64,000 nt of DNA, taken from assembly GCA_028274465.1 (NCBI GenBank), contig CM051455.1, positions 93,194,365-93,258,364 of the forward strand. Direction: 5' to 3'. A model generated the notes under the pieces. The model did not search any database. It saw nothing but the letters and a program-made list of their open reading frames with translations, and was not told the DNA's origin. This document shows positions 9,708 through 21,614 of the stretch, in pieces. The translations under genes were made by a program, and so were the position numbers. Origin of the DNA: Plantago ovata (taxonomy: Eukaryota > Streptophyta > Magnoliopsida > Lamiales > Plantaginaceae). The first letter of the stretch is position 1. Every line of letters begins with the position of its first letter.

Positions 9708-10559
9708 TTAGGAACCATCCTTGGCTCCTCTCCGTATCTGCTCAAGCAAGTCCATGATTCCCTGACAACTAAAATTAAGAAAACCAAAAAAATCTAAATC
9801 TAAAAAATAACCAAGGGAATCAGATGAAAAATAAAAAGAGAAAAAAGGGTCAAAACTCCTTTGGAACTCATAGGTGGGTGCATGGACCAGAACGTAGGAG
9901 TCAAGATCAAGAGTATCTGCAGCAATTGATTCAGAGACACCAAAATCTTCAGAGATTGGCTCCCCAACCTCAACACAACTGACGCCATCACTTTCTGACT
10001 CAAGAGAAGCAATGGATTCAGTTATCACCTCCTCCACGACTTCCTCTTGACCAACAACCTCGACATCCGCAAGTAAGGACGTGGAATCCAAGCTAAGCAC
10101 TGAGGAGACTTCATCAATGGATTCTTCTCCACATTCCTCTTCATCGGCAATGTCGATTTCTGGTGGCTGACTACTGAAGCGAGACGTCCATGCCCTTGAC
10201 CCGGGAGGTGAGTCCCTATCCCAATGTTCCAGAAACTTGCTCGTTACTTCACCCCAAGTGCGCAACGATTTTTCCGGCGGGATTCTGAGCCATCCTCGAG
10301 CGTACCCTTTCAAGGTTCCCATAAATCCTCTCATAAAAAGTTGCTCATGTGATAAAATAACCCCCTCCTCATTCTCACGAGGTATCCTCAACACACCTTC
10401 CTCGTACGTGTCTAAGAACCCTCTTGGATCATCACCCATCGAAAACGTGGAGAGAATGGAGTAGTACGAAGGATCGAAGTCATAATCCCTGCAATCGTCA
10501 TCCAATGTTATGCAAGGCCCTCGAGGCATCACATACCGGGGCAACGGAGGTTGACTCAT
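9708..10559 (-). CDS. Trg-1 gag-like protein, 283 aa
   Basis: The frame is open from MSQPPLPRYVMPRG, about 300 bases after the primer site, which supports this start. Residues 40-120 look like a Retrotrans_gag helix bundle (DPRGFLDTYEEGVLRIP, LKGYARGWLRIPPEKSLRTW, FLEHWDRD). Residues 135-225 are strongly acidic, rich in E, D and S. The C-terminus is aromatic (FDPFFSFYFSSDSLGYF). I see no zinc knuckle, protease, RT or integrase here or in the rest of the unit, so this is a gag-only element that would need enzymes from another element. Nearly the same gag begins at 40205 in Trg-3 and at 35816 in Trg-2. This copy looks whole. Confidence 0.78.
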   Translation of the reverse strand: MSQPPLPRYVMPRGPCITLDDDCRDYDFDPSYYSILSTFSMGDDPRGFLDTYEEGVLRIPRENEEGVILSHEQLFMRGFMGTLKGYARGWLRIPPEKSLRTWGEVTSKFLEHWDRDSPPGSRAWTSRFSSQPPEIDIADEEECGEESIDEVSSVLSLDSTSLLADVEVVGQEEVVEEVITESIASLESESDGVSCVEVGEPISEDFGVSESIAADTLDLDSYVLVHAPTYEFQRSFDPFFSFYFSSDSLGYFLDLDFFGFLNFSCQGIMDLLEQIRRGAKDGS

Positions 10560-10867
10560 CCTTTCATATGACTAGTTTCTGCACATGAGGAAACAAGAAA
10601 CCAAGGAGCAGAATCCACAAAAGAAAAACAAAAACTTGCAAAGAAAAGCACAAAGAGTGCAAACAAACACAATGTAACCGAGAACATCGAGAGCGCAAGC
10701 ACGCAAGGTAACCAAGATCAGATTAGATGAAATTACTGAAAAAGATAGGGGGAAAGAAATAGGTTAAGAGAGTGAAATTTTCTGAGAGCAAACCCCCAGA
10801 GCCTGTTCTTCTGTAGGGAATTGAATGTTGAAAATATAAATAAGCTAAACTGAAAAAAGGAGTATAG

Positions 10868-10885
10868 TCCCTGGCAACGGCGCCA
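10868..10885 (-). other. Primer-binding site of Trg-1, tRNA-Asp type
   Basis: On the minus strand TGGCGCCGTTGCCAGGGA follows the LTR by three bases. It matches the complement of the plant tRNA-Asp 3' end with one difference. Trg-2, Trg-3 and Ath-3 have the exact TGGCGCCGTTGCCGGGGA. Confidence 0.85.
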
Positions 10886-10888
10886 ATT

Positions 10889-12061
10889 TGATGAACCGAA
10901 TTTGTCAGACTCAATTAATCAAATTAATTTGTTTTTTACCAAAGGCAATTCACAACTACAACGAAAACCAAGGCACGTAGTGTAGAAGTAAAATAACCTC
11001 GAGTGTCGATCTCTAAGGACACTAACTAGCTTTATCTAATTTAACTTAAACTATAAACTCAACAAACGACTTAGCACAGATTTTCTTATCAATAATAGTG
11101 GAAGTTAGCGATAGTATTATCATTCAAAGCATCAGGTTAATAATCATGCATGAAGTACTTGAACGTTTGCATAGAACTCTAAGATCATGAATTGTCCAAT
11201 GTGTTCCGTTCAATTCAACACTACGAAGATAGAGGGCTTACATAGATTAAAGAAATAAGGCAATAAGTCAAGTCTGAATCGCATTACAGCCAATCATGCA
11301 TAATTAAGAACCCTAGCTAAGAAATCACATACTATCACCAACGATAGATTTAGCTACTCATAGATAAATTGCAATCAACAAGAATCAAAGCAAGATTGAA
11401 TGAAAACATGTTGAAAGAAATAAATAAAAGTAGAAAAATTGTGAGATACAATGTTACCGACGAAGGTTGTCAATCTCCGAAGAATTGCTAACTCACAAGC
11501 AAGAATTGAGAAACAACGAGGTCCAATTGCTATGCTCAATCCTTCAAATTGATAAGAAAAAGAGTCTCCTATGCTAAGAATTCCTAGAACAGGCTCTGGA
11601 GAATTCGTCTCTCAAAATAATGTGAAAAGGTATTCAAAACGTAGAGAATGGAGCAACTATATATAGGAGTTCGGAAGACGTGGGGCGAACCGCCCCACAT
11701 CCCGGGCGAACCTCCCGGGAACTCCAGTGGCGGTGGATGCGTTTTTGGTCTTCTTTTCCTTTTCGGACTCGAATTTTGCCTTCTAGTGACCTTTAAGCCT
11801 TGAAACTCGACCCCTAGACCTCAAATCTCGTCCGGAACATTCTAGATACACCACGGATGACCGCGAAACACAGAATCTTCGTTCTCTTCAACATAATTGC
11901 CCGGAAAATCACGTTTTTGACCTAAAACCTGAAAAATGCAAAGAAAAGAGAAACGTGACACTATTCTAATAAAATTCACTAAAATATTGCTAAGTTAACA
12001 TAGAGGATAGCTAAATAGGTGAAAAAAGACTCGAATGAAGGTGTAAAATACACGTTCATCA
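10889..12061 (-). repeat. Trg LTR2, shared by Trg-1 and Trg-2
   Basis: 1173 bases with the same termini as LTR1. It is followed on the left by a primer site and on the right by a polypurine tract, so it serves as the 5' LTR of Trg-1 and the 3' LTR of Trg-2. TATA-like sequence is at 11657-11666. Only two GC iterons remain at 11682-11720. Confidence 0.88.
11682..11720 (-). repeat. GC iteron array in LTR2, 2 copies
   Basis: Two units (gggcgaaccgcccc and cgggcgaacc) stand in the same place as the longer arrays of the other LTRs. Confidence 0.8.
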
Positions 12062-12518
12062 AACTCCCCAAACCGAACCTTTGTTCCTCAAGCAACTAAG
12101 CTAGACTCTAATGCAAAAAACCAATGCAACACACAAAATGGAGTCTCATGCCAAATGAAATGAACTAATCTATTGAGTCTATCAAAAACTTATGAACAAA
12201 GACCATACATATCATAACATGGATATTGGTTGGAGAATGGCTCGATTGACTCATACACATTCACATATGCACTATGTTAAACAAGATACTCTCTCGTAAC
12301 ATTCTCTACCTGGACCTAGTCAATGACGACGTAATGAAACATGTTAAAATACGAATGATTGTCCCGTGCCTATGAAACTGAGGACTTACTACTGTTCACC
12401 AAGTTCAGACTTTTCCTCAAAGAGGTCGAACCAATACTGGCTCTCATCAAACGAAGGAGGGTTCCTTAAAAGTTTACACTCCCCTATTCTACCCATCTCT
12501 CAAGCAAAGTCATAAACT
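12062..12518 (-). mobile_element. Trg-2 internal region, 3' fragment
   Basis: It starts with the polypurine tract and runs like 7780-8240, then is cut at 12518 by a Sirevirus LTR. The gag end of what is probably the same unit is at 35571-36145. I see no coding sequence. Confidence 0.8.
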
Positions 12519-14083
12519 GTTAGGAAACTTGTAATTTTGATGTGCAAATAACCATGCTAAATTAAGGAAAGTCCAGTAACTAGTACTCTTAAGGTCCATA
12601 GGAATTTAGAATTTTAAGGACATTGTAAAAGAGGAACGTTTGCTGAAGACTTAGAGTAGGTGCTAGATAGGTTGGTTTTACCGCTTATGATGTATCTTGT
12701 TTTCTGAAAAGAAATACAACCTATTGAAGCATTTACTGATGATGTACTTTGTTTACACAAACAAACTATTGAAGCATTTAGAACCGCTCAGAACCTTGAA
12801 GATTTCGAAGACTGAAGACTAGAAGATTTCTGAAGACTGGTATCTACAAAGGCACATGTTGCTCAGAAAGTGGAAACTTCAGCAACAGCATTGCATAAGT
12901 GAAAATCTGAATGAAAAAGTAGGTTATGCTTGCTGAAACTGAGACTGACCACTTGCTGATGAACATTTGTGACCTCTTGCTGAAAGTACTTATATTTGCG
13001 CTCCAATGTTACTGTTTGAATTTTATTAGCATTAAATGCAAAGCATGCACGCGAAGAACATGAAGACTAGAAGACAAACAAGGACGCTGTTGAAAGTACA
13101 AAAGCAAGATAGTGACATTTTAAGGAACAAAAGCCTTAGAATTTGAAATTCAAACGGCTCCTTATTTCACTATAAATAGAGGTCATCCGGCAAAGAGTTG
13201 AAGTGTGTCAACAACGTGATCATACTCTCACTTGTGCTTGAACTCACATACCCTTCAATACTCTTTACTGCCATTGATCCGTTCCAAGACTTAAAGCTTG
13301 AAAAAGCTACTTGTGAAGAAGTAGAACTTACACGACTAAGAAATTAGTTAAGTGTTCTTTCTTTCTTTCGAACAAGAACAAGTCTTGACACCAGAAACAA
13401 TCAAACTTGTTTACTGCAAAGTATTCAAAGTTTTGTTTCTTAGATTACTTGTTGTAACTGAATAAGTTATAATTAAGTTATCTCACCCCAAACCTCTCTA
13501 ACTGAAAATACACCCTTTCAGGCGTGATATTCAGGGGGAACTTAATCAAGCATAGTGTTGCTGATTAAAAGTACCAAGTTTGGTTGAGAACAAGGTTACG
13601 TTCTCTAGTTAGGTTGGAGACGAAGCGAGTGTGTTTTGGTTTCTGTTTGGATCGCTCTAGATAGGTGTTGTAAGGAACCTCAAACTTATCTTAGTGGATT
13701 CAGTCCTAGAAAGGACAAAGTGGATTAGTTGAGAGATTACGCCACTCTCAGATACCACTATAAAAGTGTTTGTGTGATTTACTTACTGTACTTAGTTTTC
13801 AGCAAAGCATATCTATATGTACACAGTCACTAACATCACTTGCTGAAACTATCATTTACTGAAAAAGCACTTATTGTATCAAAGACTTCCGCTCTCTGAT
13901 TTTAAGTATCAGCAAACCTAGTTACGGGGAAGTAACTTGCGCTTGCTGAGAAAGTTAAGTATCAGCAAACTCATTACTGTAAAGTAATAAGAACTTGTTG
14001 AGAAAGTTTTTAAACGACGAAAGTTTGAAAAGACTATTCACCCCCCCCCCTCTAGTCTTTTCTTGTTGTTTAAGGGACCAACA
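12519..14083 (+). repeat. 5' LTR of Sire-B
   Basis: It starts TGTTAGGAAACTTG and ends GGGACCAACA, 1565 bases. TATA box ctataaatag is at 13170-13179. A C-run followed by TCTAGTCTTTTCTTG is at about 14040-14066. TTGCTGA motifs recur throughout. Confidence 0.9.
13170..13179 (+). promoter_or_regulatory. TATA box of Sire-B LTR
   Basis: ctataaatag stands in the same context (cttatttca before, gaggtcat after) as in the sister LTR at 56996. Confidence 0.7.
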
Positions 14084-14085
14084 AG

Positions 14086-14101
14086 TGGTATCAGAGCTGG
14101 A
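14086..14101 (+). other. Primer-binding site of Sire-B
   Basis: TGGTATCAGAGCTGGA lies two bases after the LTR end and matches the initiator tRNA-Met complement at its first 12 bases. Confidence 0.85.
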
Positions 14102-14195
14102 GGTTCTTTAACTTTCAGCACTGAACCTAGATCCCCTTAGGTGCTTTCCGTAAATCACTCTCACTTGATCATTTTGGTAGTGCTTTGCTGACAGG

Positions 14196-14648
14196 ATGTC
14201 TTTAGGAGACGCTCCCTTGCTGAAGCTGGAAAACTACGAAAAATGGCGAAACAACATGATGCTACATCTTGAGGCCATTAGTGATGAGATGGTCACTGTC
14301 ATTAATGATGGACCTATCAAGATCACTAAGGTTGAAAGAACTTTTCCTCACAAAACCACTGAAGCTGGAAAGGAAACTATCTTAGGCGAACCGGTTGATA
14401 CCGTTGTGCCAAAACCGAGAGAGGAATGGACTTCCGATGAAGCTAAGAGATTCCGTCTTGATGGCCAAGCAAGAAACATCATCATTCGATCAACTCCGGA
14501 TACCATACAGTGCAAACTGTGGGGTCCTAAAACTGCTAAGGAAGCTTGGAAAATGGTTCAAGATCTTTGTGCTGGATCTGACAAAGCCAAGGAAAACAAA
14601 CTTGAAGTGCTGAAATTAAAGTCCCAAAACATTAAACAAGGTACAAAC
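14196..14648 (+). pseudogene. Sire-B gag, N-terminal fragment
   Basis: The fragment opens with MSLGDAPLLKLENYEKWRNN and shares the gag order of Sire-A and Sire-F (LENYEKW, RLDGQARNIIIRSTP, LWGPKTAKEAW). It ends where the Tork-1 LTR begins, so only about the first 150 residues of gag are present. The zinc knuckle and everything downstream are absent from this side. The bases after 14648 are LTR sequence even where they stay open in this frame. Confidence 0.85.
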
Positions 14649-16729
14649 TGTAAGAAAATATGGTCAGAGTTACCACTAGGGTACGCAGCGGAATTTCAAA
14701 AAAATTTCTTAACATACAGGTTAATTGATTATGTATATGTCGTATATATATAAACACGTCAGTTAGAAGACTAACCTTACTTCCAAAGCAGCTTCCAAGT
14801 CTTCGTAATAATCCTGTGTATCTTCTCCTTCGTCGAAGTCGAAGATATCTGCAATAGTCTGGTTATCTGCAAGACAATAAGAGTTAGTTTCCAGCTCCTA
14901 GAACCTCAACCTTGGTATCCACGGATGAACAACCTATCGGAAGAATGCTAGGATATTCTTTGTGTGACCAAGAAGACGGGACGACGATTCCTCCGGCAAG
15001 GGTGGCGCGCGCGTGGCTATATAGAGGAGGGGAGAGCTTTTTATTTTCTCTAAGAAAACTGGGTAGTGAACTGTGTGTAAAACTATGTCCAAAGCTCTCT
15101 AATAGTCTACTATATATAGTAGTCAATAGAAGCCTAAAGCATAAGCAATTAGACTTCGTAAAGGAGTAAGAATCTAATTCTTATCGCACTAGGAAACCAA
15201 TATCAAGTCTAGATTCGTTCCCAATCAAATTAAAACTCAATCAGGAAAATCTAACTTATCTCTTGGACTTCTAATAGAGGAAGGAGTCGAACTCCTTCCC
15301 CTACCCATCCTACGCGCGCGCGCGCCTGTCTTACAGGAGATAGGTGGGTCCCAATTTTGGGACCCACTTATAGTTCTAAGGCAATTCAAACTCCAAGTAG
15401 ATTTTGCCCAAGTGCATATGTTAATTCTAAATTAACATATCCTTTCTAATCAAACCTCTATTATATTTCCAAAATATAATCTTTAATTGTATTTACATAA
15501 AATACAATTAATTTAGCCAATTCAATTAATAATTCCAAATCATTAATTGAGCCACCAAATATTATAATTAATTCCAAATCAATTATAATCCATCAATCAC
15601 AATTAATTCCAAATTAATTGCGATTCCATGTTCAAGGATATTCTGATAAGCTGAATCACCACATAGTGTGACCCATAGGGCTTGATCGTATTAAGCAAGT
15701 CCTAGACTAGGCAACATGGAATTCCTAGACGGTTCCATTTGCAATATTAATACATGAGGACCTTTGAAAGGTTTCTCAAAGCAAACCCTTTCGTTGCGAA
15801 GTCTGTTGCGCTCAACGTGGCGATGGTAACGTCCCTTCATCTGACTTGCTCGAATGCATCGAGGATCGATGAAGTGTCTATCCCAATAATACATCCACGG
15901 GCGTCTCAGGGAGTTTCTTGGTTGCTAAGATATAGTTATGACCATCATAATATATCGTTTGCACTGGCCAGTGACTTTACCAACACAACTATGCAGACTA
16001 TGAGCAGTACTCTCCTGTGCTACACTTGAGAGATGAATCCTTCACGGAATCACTTATCATCCCCATTTGTATGTAGCCATAATCCTGGATCGTGTCTTAG
16101 GTCAACTGTTTATTCAGAGCTGACATCGACGGGTCCAACAAGGATATGGGGCAACAAATGTGATGATAAAGTCCTGTAAGTCCAAAGGACGACTAGCATC
16201 ACTTCGACAACTTACCGGTTCCCATAGACACTTCGGTGTAGAGTATACATCGACGGGAGTGTCCGGTGGGTACTTCCATTGTTCGATAATCCTTCTTCGA
16301 ACAACTATGCACAGTTATGGGAACGTTTCTCGATTGTCCAACAATCCGTTCCGTGGCCGTGGGATCGGCTCACACTTTCGCCAACAAGTATAACCTCCAC
16401 GCATACTAGTCTCGTCTGGTTCATTCAGACCCCTACATCCGAGATGAACCTCGACTAGGGAGAGTTTGGGATAGATGATAACTCACACAGCTCCCACTAT
16501 CTGTGTGATCGGTCATTTATCCGAGGGAACATGTTTAATATCAATATAGACAGTAATAGAGATATGACATGCTGCATGCCTGGTGTAATATAAATATGAA
16601 AGTGATACTCAATAGTAAAAGCAACAAACATATATTATATTACGTTGACCTGTGTAATAGTACATATATGCCCTCTATAAGGGCTCCATGCCCTTAATAA
16701 GGACTGTCTCTAGGACATATACACTATCA
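14649..16729 (-). repeat. 3' LTR of Tork-1
   Basis: It runs TGTAAGAAAATATGG...CACTATCA in window orientation (TGATAGTG...TTACA on the sense strand), 2081 bases. Inside are a GCGCGC alternating tract (15314-15326), an AT-rich block with repeated AATTAAT units (15480-15620), and long matches to the Tork-2 LTRs. Confidence 0.85.
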
Positions 16730-16743
16730 ATCTCACACTTGGA

Positions 16744-17713
16744 CTAGAGCCAGTCACCTTTATGCCTAATACCCAGATTAGCATAATGTCTTAAGTGGAC
16801 TTCCACTGACAAGACCTTGGTGAAAGGATCTGCCACGTTGTCCGTGGTAGAGACACGTTCTATACTAGCTTCTCCTCTATCTATAATCTCACGTATAACG
16901 TGATATTTTCTAAGTACATGTTTGTTCTTATTTATAGATCTAGGCTCCCTAGCTTGAGCGACGGCGCCCGTATTTTTACAATAAATCGTTATTGGACTTG
17001 GAGCAGGAACAACCGTCAATTCCTTCAAGAACTCTAAAATCCAGACAGCTTCTTTCGATGCTTCTGATGTAGCAATGTACTCGGCTTCTGTGGATGAGTC
17101 AGCAACCGTGGCTTGCTTAGAACTCTTCCAACAGACAGCTCCTCCGTTCAATTTGAATACGTATCCTGTCTGTGACTTAAAGTCATGAGGATCTGATTCA
17201 AATCCAGCGTCGACATACCCAGACATCTTTAATTCTGGTTCTCCACCAAACACCAAGAACATCTCTTTAGTCCGTCGAAGGTACTTAAGAATGTTCTTTA
17301 CAGCAGTCCAGTGTGGTACTCCTGGATTCTATGGTGTCGACAAGTGACACTAAGCGCATATGCCACATCGGGCCTTGTGCAATTCATTGCATACATTATA
17401 GACCCTACTGCCGAAGCATAGGGCACACGACTCATTGCGTCTCTTTCTTCATCAGTTTTAGGACCATCCTTAACTGATAAGATAATCCCATGCCTAGCTG
17501 GGAGAAGCCTCTCTTTGAGTCGTCCATCTTATAACGCTTCAGTATTTTGTCGATGTAGGTGGACTGTGTCATTCCTAACATCCTCTTGGATCTATCTCTA
17601 AAGATCTTGATACCTAGGATGTAGTTCGCTTCACCCAAGTCCTTCATCGAGAAGGTACTTGATAACCAAACTTTAGTCTCTTCTAGCATAGAGACATTGT
17701 TTCCCATGATCAA
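16744..17713 (-). pseudogene. Tork-1 RT C-terminal part and RNase H
   Basis: The minus-strand reading from 17713 opens with the sequence that follows the YLDD active site in Tork-2 RT (MIMGNNVSMLEETKVWL, FSMKDLGEANYILGIKI). It ends in the copia RNase H region (WKSSKQATVADSSTEAEYIA, then a terminal HYANLGIRHKGDWL). The last codons lie 14 bases from the LTR, with a polypurine tract between. It is broken and lacks everything upstream of this point. Confidence 0.82.
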
Positions 17714-17716
17714 AAC

Positions 17717-19822
17717 TGTAAGAAAATATGGTCAGAGTTACCCCTAGGGTACGCAGCGGAATTTCAAAAAATTTCTTAACATACATGTTAATTGATTATG
17801 CATATGTCGTATATATATAAACACGTCAATTAGAAGACTAACCTTACTTCCAAAGCAGCTTCCAAGTCTTCGTAATAATCCGGTGTATCTTCTCCTTCGT
17901 CGAAGTCGAAGATATCTGCAATACTTTGATTATCTGCAAGACAATAAAAGTTAGTTTCCAGCTCCTAGAACCTCAACCTTGGTATCCACGGAAGAACATC
18001 CTATCGGAAAGAATGCTAGGATATTCTTTGTGTGACCAAGAAGATGGGGCGGTGATTCCTCCAGCAGGTGGCGCGCGCGTGTGGCTTATAGAGGAGGGGA
18101 GAGCTTTTATTTTCTCTAAGAAAACTGGGTAGAATAATTCTCTAAGAATTTGATTCTTCAACTGTGTGAAAATCTTTGTCAAAAGCTCTCTAATAGTCTA
18201 CTATATATAGTAGTCAATAGAAGCCTAAATCATAAGCAATTAGACTTCATAAAGGAATAAGAATCTAATTCTTATCGCAATAGGAAACCAATTTCAAGTC
18301 TAGATTCATTCCCAATAAAATTAAAACTCAATCAGGAAAATCTAACTTATCCCTTGGACTTCTAATAGAGGAAGGAGTCGAACTCCTTCCCCTATCCAGC
18401 TTGTGCGCGCGCGCGCCTGTCCTACGGGAAATAGGTGGGTCTCAATTTTAGGACCCACTTATAGTTCTAAGGCAATTCAAACTCCAAGTAGATTTTTCCC
18501 AAGTGCATATGTTAATTCTAAATTAACATATCCTTTCAAATCAAACCTCTATTATATTTCCAAAATATAATCTTTAATTGTATATACATAAAATACAATT
18601 AATTAGTCAATTCAATTAATAATTCCAAATCATTAATTGAGCCACCAAATATTATAATTAATTCCAAATCAATTATAATCCATCAATAACAATTAATTCC
18701 AAATTAATTGCGATTCCATCTTCAAGGACATTTTGATAGGCTGAATCACCACATAGTGTGACCCATAGGGCCTCATCGTATTAAGCAAGTCCTAGACTAG
18801 GCAACATGGAATTCCTAGACGGTTCCATTTGCAATATTAATACATGAGGACGTTTGAGATGTTTCTCAAAGCTAACCCTTTCGTTGCGAAGTCTGTTGCG
18901 CTCAACGCGGCGATGGTAACGTCCCTTCATCTGACTTGCTCGAATGTATCTAGAATCGATGAAGTGTCTATCCCAATAATACATCCACGGGCGTCTTCAG
19001 TGAGTTGCATGGTGAATCCAATATCTATTATGACCATCATAATAATATTGATACGCTGGCCAGCGGTTTTACCATCACAATTATGAACGACTATGAGCAG
19101 TGCTCTCCTGTGCTACACTTGAGAGATGAATCCTTCACAGAATCACTTATCATCCCCATTTGTATGTAGCCATAATCTTGGATCGTGTCTTAGGTCAACT
19201 GCTTATTCAGAGCTGACATCGACGGGTCCACCAAGGATATGGGGCAACAAATGTGATGATAAAGTCCTGTAAGTCCAAAGGACGACTGGCATCACTTCGA
19301 CAACTCACCGGTTCCCATAGACACTTCGGTGTAGAATATACACGATGGGAGTGTCCGGTGGGTACTTCCATTGTTCGATAAAGCTTCTTCGAACAACTAT
19401 GCGCAGTTATGGGAACGTTTCTCGATTGTCCAACAATCCGTTCCGTGGCCGTGGGATCGGCTCACACTTGCTCCAACAAGTATAACCTCCACGCATACTA
19501 GTCTTGTCTGGTTCATTCAGACCCCCACATCCGAGATGAACCTCGACTAGGGAGAGTTTGGGATAGATGATAACTCACATAGCCCCCACTATCTGTGTGA
19601 TCGGTCATCTATCCGAGGGGACATGTTTAATATCAATACAGACAGTAATAGAGATATGACATGCTGCATGCCCGGTGTAATATAAATATGAAAGCGATGC
19701 TCAATAGTAAAATGTAACAAACATATATTATGTTACGTTGACCTGTGTAATAGTACATATATGCCCTCTATAAAGGCACCATGCCCTTAGTAAGGACTGT
19801 CTCTAGGACATATACACTATCA
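17717..19822 (-). repeat. 3' LTR of Tork-2
   Basis: 2106 bases with the same ends as the Tork-1 LTR. A GCGCGC tract is at 18404-18416. The right edge touches the polypurine tract. Confidence 0.88.
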
Positions 19823-19834
19823 ATCTCCCACTTG
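19823..19834 (-). other. Polypurine tract of Tork-2
   Basis: On the minus strand AAGTGGGAGAT precedes the LTR start TGATAGTG. A near match with one change lies beside the Tork-1 LTR at 16730-16741. Confidence 0.7.
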
Positions 19835-19836
19835 GA

Positions 19837-21563
19837 CTAGAGCCAGTCACCTTTATGCCTAATTCCCAGATTAGCATAATGTCTTAGGTGGACTTCCACT
19901 GATAAGACCTTGGTGAAAGGATCTGCCACGTTGTCCGTAGTAGAGACACGTTCTATACTAACTTCTCCTCTATTAATAATCTCACGTATAACGTGACACT
20001 TTGTAAGTACATGTTTGTTCTTGTTTGTAGATCTAGGCTCCTTAGCTTGAGCGACGGCGCCCGTATTGTCCCAATAAATCGTTATTGGGCTAGGAGCAGG
20101 AACAACCCTCAATTCCTTCAAGAACTCTAAAATCCAGACAGCTTCTTTCGATGCTTCTGATTCAGTAATGTACTCGGCTTCTGTGGATGAGTCAGCAATC
20201 GTGGCTTGCTTAGAACTCTTCACAGATAGATCCTCCGTTCAATTTGAATATGTATCCTGTCTGTGACTCAAAGTCATCAGGATCTGATTCAAATCTAGCG
20301 TCGACATAACCAGACATCGTTAATTCTGGTTCTCCACCAAACACCATGAACATTTCCTTAGTCCGTCGAAGGTACTTAAGAATGTTCTTTACAGCAGTCC
20401 AGTGAGGTACTCCTGGATTCTGTTGGTGTCGACAAGTGACACTACGCGCATATGCCACATCGGGCCTTGTGCAATTCAATGCATACATTATAGACCCTAC
20501 TGCCGAAGCATAGGACACACGACTCATTGCATTTCTTTCTTCATCAGTTCTAGGACTATCCTTAACTGATAAGATAATCCCATGCCTAGATGGGAGAAAG
20601 CCTCTCTTTGAGTCGTCCATCTTATAACGCTTCAGTGTTTTGTCGATGTAGGTGGACTGTGTCAATCCTAACATCCTCTTGGATCTATCTCTATAGATCT
20701 TGATCCCTAGGATGTTCACCCAAGTCCTTCATTGAGAAGGTACTTGATAACCAAACTTTAGTCTCTTCTAGCATAGAGACATTGTTTCCCATGATCAAAA
20801 TGTCATCAAGATAAATGATCATGAAAACTACTCGTTTGTCGCTGTGCCTAGTGTAGACACAGGGATCTTCCTTGCTTCTGATGAAGTCAAACCATTTGAC
20901 AGCTTCATCAAAGCGGATATTCCAGCTCCTAGACGCTTGCTTTAGCCTATAGATGGATCTTTGTAATTTGCATACAGCAGTCGGCCTGGTTTTACTAATA
21001 AAACCTTCCGGCTGTACCATATAGACCTCTTCCTCAAGGTTGCCATTGAGGAAGACAGTCTTTACATCCATCTGCCAGATATCATAATCATAGTAGGCAG
21101 CTATCGCAAGTAGAATTCGAATGGACTTCAATTTTGCTACCGATGAAAAGGTTTCATCGTAATCGATTCCATACCTTTGCATGTAGCCTTTCGCCACAAG
21201 CCTAGCTTTGTGCGTTTGTACCTTGCCATCAGCATTTGTCTTTCGTTTAAAGACCCATTTGTACCCAATAGGTCTAACCTCTTGGGGAAAGTCTACCAAG
21301 TTCCAAACTTGGTTCAGGTACATGGAGTCCATTTCCAATTCCATGGCCTCTTGCCATTTGTCTGAGTCAATATCAATTATTGCCTCTTTGTAGGTCTCGG
21401 GATCTTCCCGATCTGATATGCCGACATCAAGTTTACTGATGTCTTCTATCATAAGGCTTTGCTTTTGAGGTCCTTTTAGGATCCTCTTCGACCTACGGAG
21501 CTCGACTGGTTCTGGTGCTTTTCTTTTCTGGCTTCGTGTAACACGAACATTATCAGTGGGCAC
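19837..21563 (-). pseudogene. Tork-2 reverse transcriptase and RNase H region
   Basis: This is the copia RT/RNase H region, which copies the RNA genome and removes the RNA strand. In order: WQEAMELEMDSM and WVFKRK (start of the RT domain), ARLVAKGY, YDETFSSVAKL, the first catalytic block (WQMDVKTVFLNG), LKQASRSWN, the active site YLDDILIMG, FSMKDLGE, then RNase H with SSTEAEYI and the terminal GIRHKGDWL. It is broken by a few breaks. The upstream N-terminus carries basic KRKAPEP sequence typical of the integrase-RT linker. Confidence 0.85.
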
Positions 21564-21614
21564 TGATGCAGCTGGTCGCGCCCCGCGACCCTGTTCCCTA
21601 GCGGGAAGCTGCTC

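Larger units (their letters stand above)
12519..14648 (+). mobile_element. Sirevirus Sire-B, 5' part
   Basis: LTR, primer site and the first part of gag are present. The copy is cut at 14648 by the LTR of Tork-1. The remainder should lie right of the Tork elements but is not seen, because that junction falls in or beyond the N gap. Confidence 0.85.
14649..17716 (-). mobile_element. Tork/Angela-like Ty1/copia element Tork-1, 3' part
   Basis: A 3' LTR (14649-16729) and the last part of pol (16744-17713) are present. The element is inserted in Sire-B gag. Its pol is cut by the 3' LTR of the sister copy Tork-2 at 17717, inside the RT. The 5' half is not seen and would lie right of the N gap. It is broken. 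Confidence 0.8.

Noticed and set aside
10868-10885. tRNA gene end
   Set aside because: The tRNA-Asp-like and tRNA-Met-like sequences are 15-18-base primer sites beside LTRs; no cloverleaf surrounds them.
15480-15640. AT-rich block with repeated AATTAAT as a matrix-attachment site or MITE
   Set aside because: It is an ordinary part of the Tork LTR, present in all three copies, without terminal inverted repeats or target duplication of its own.
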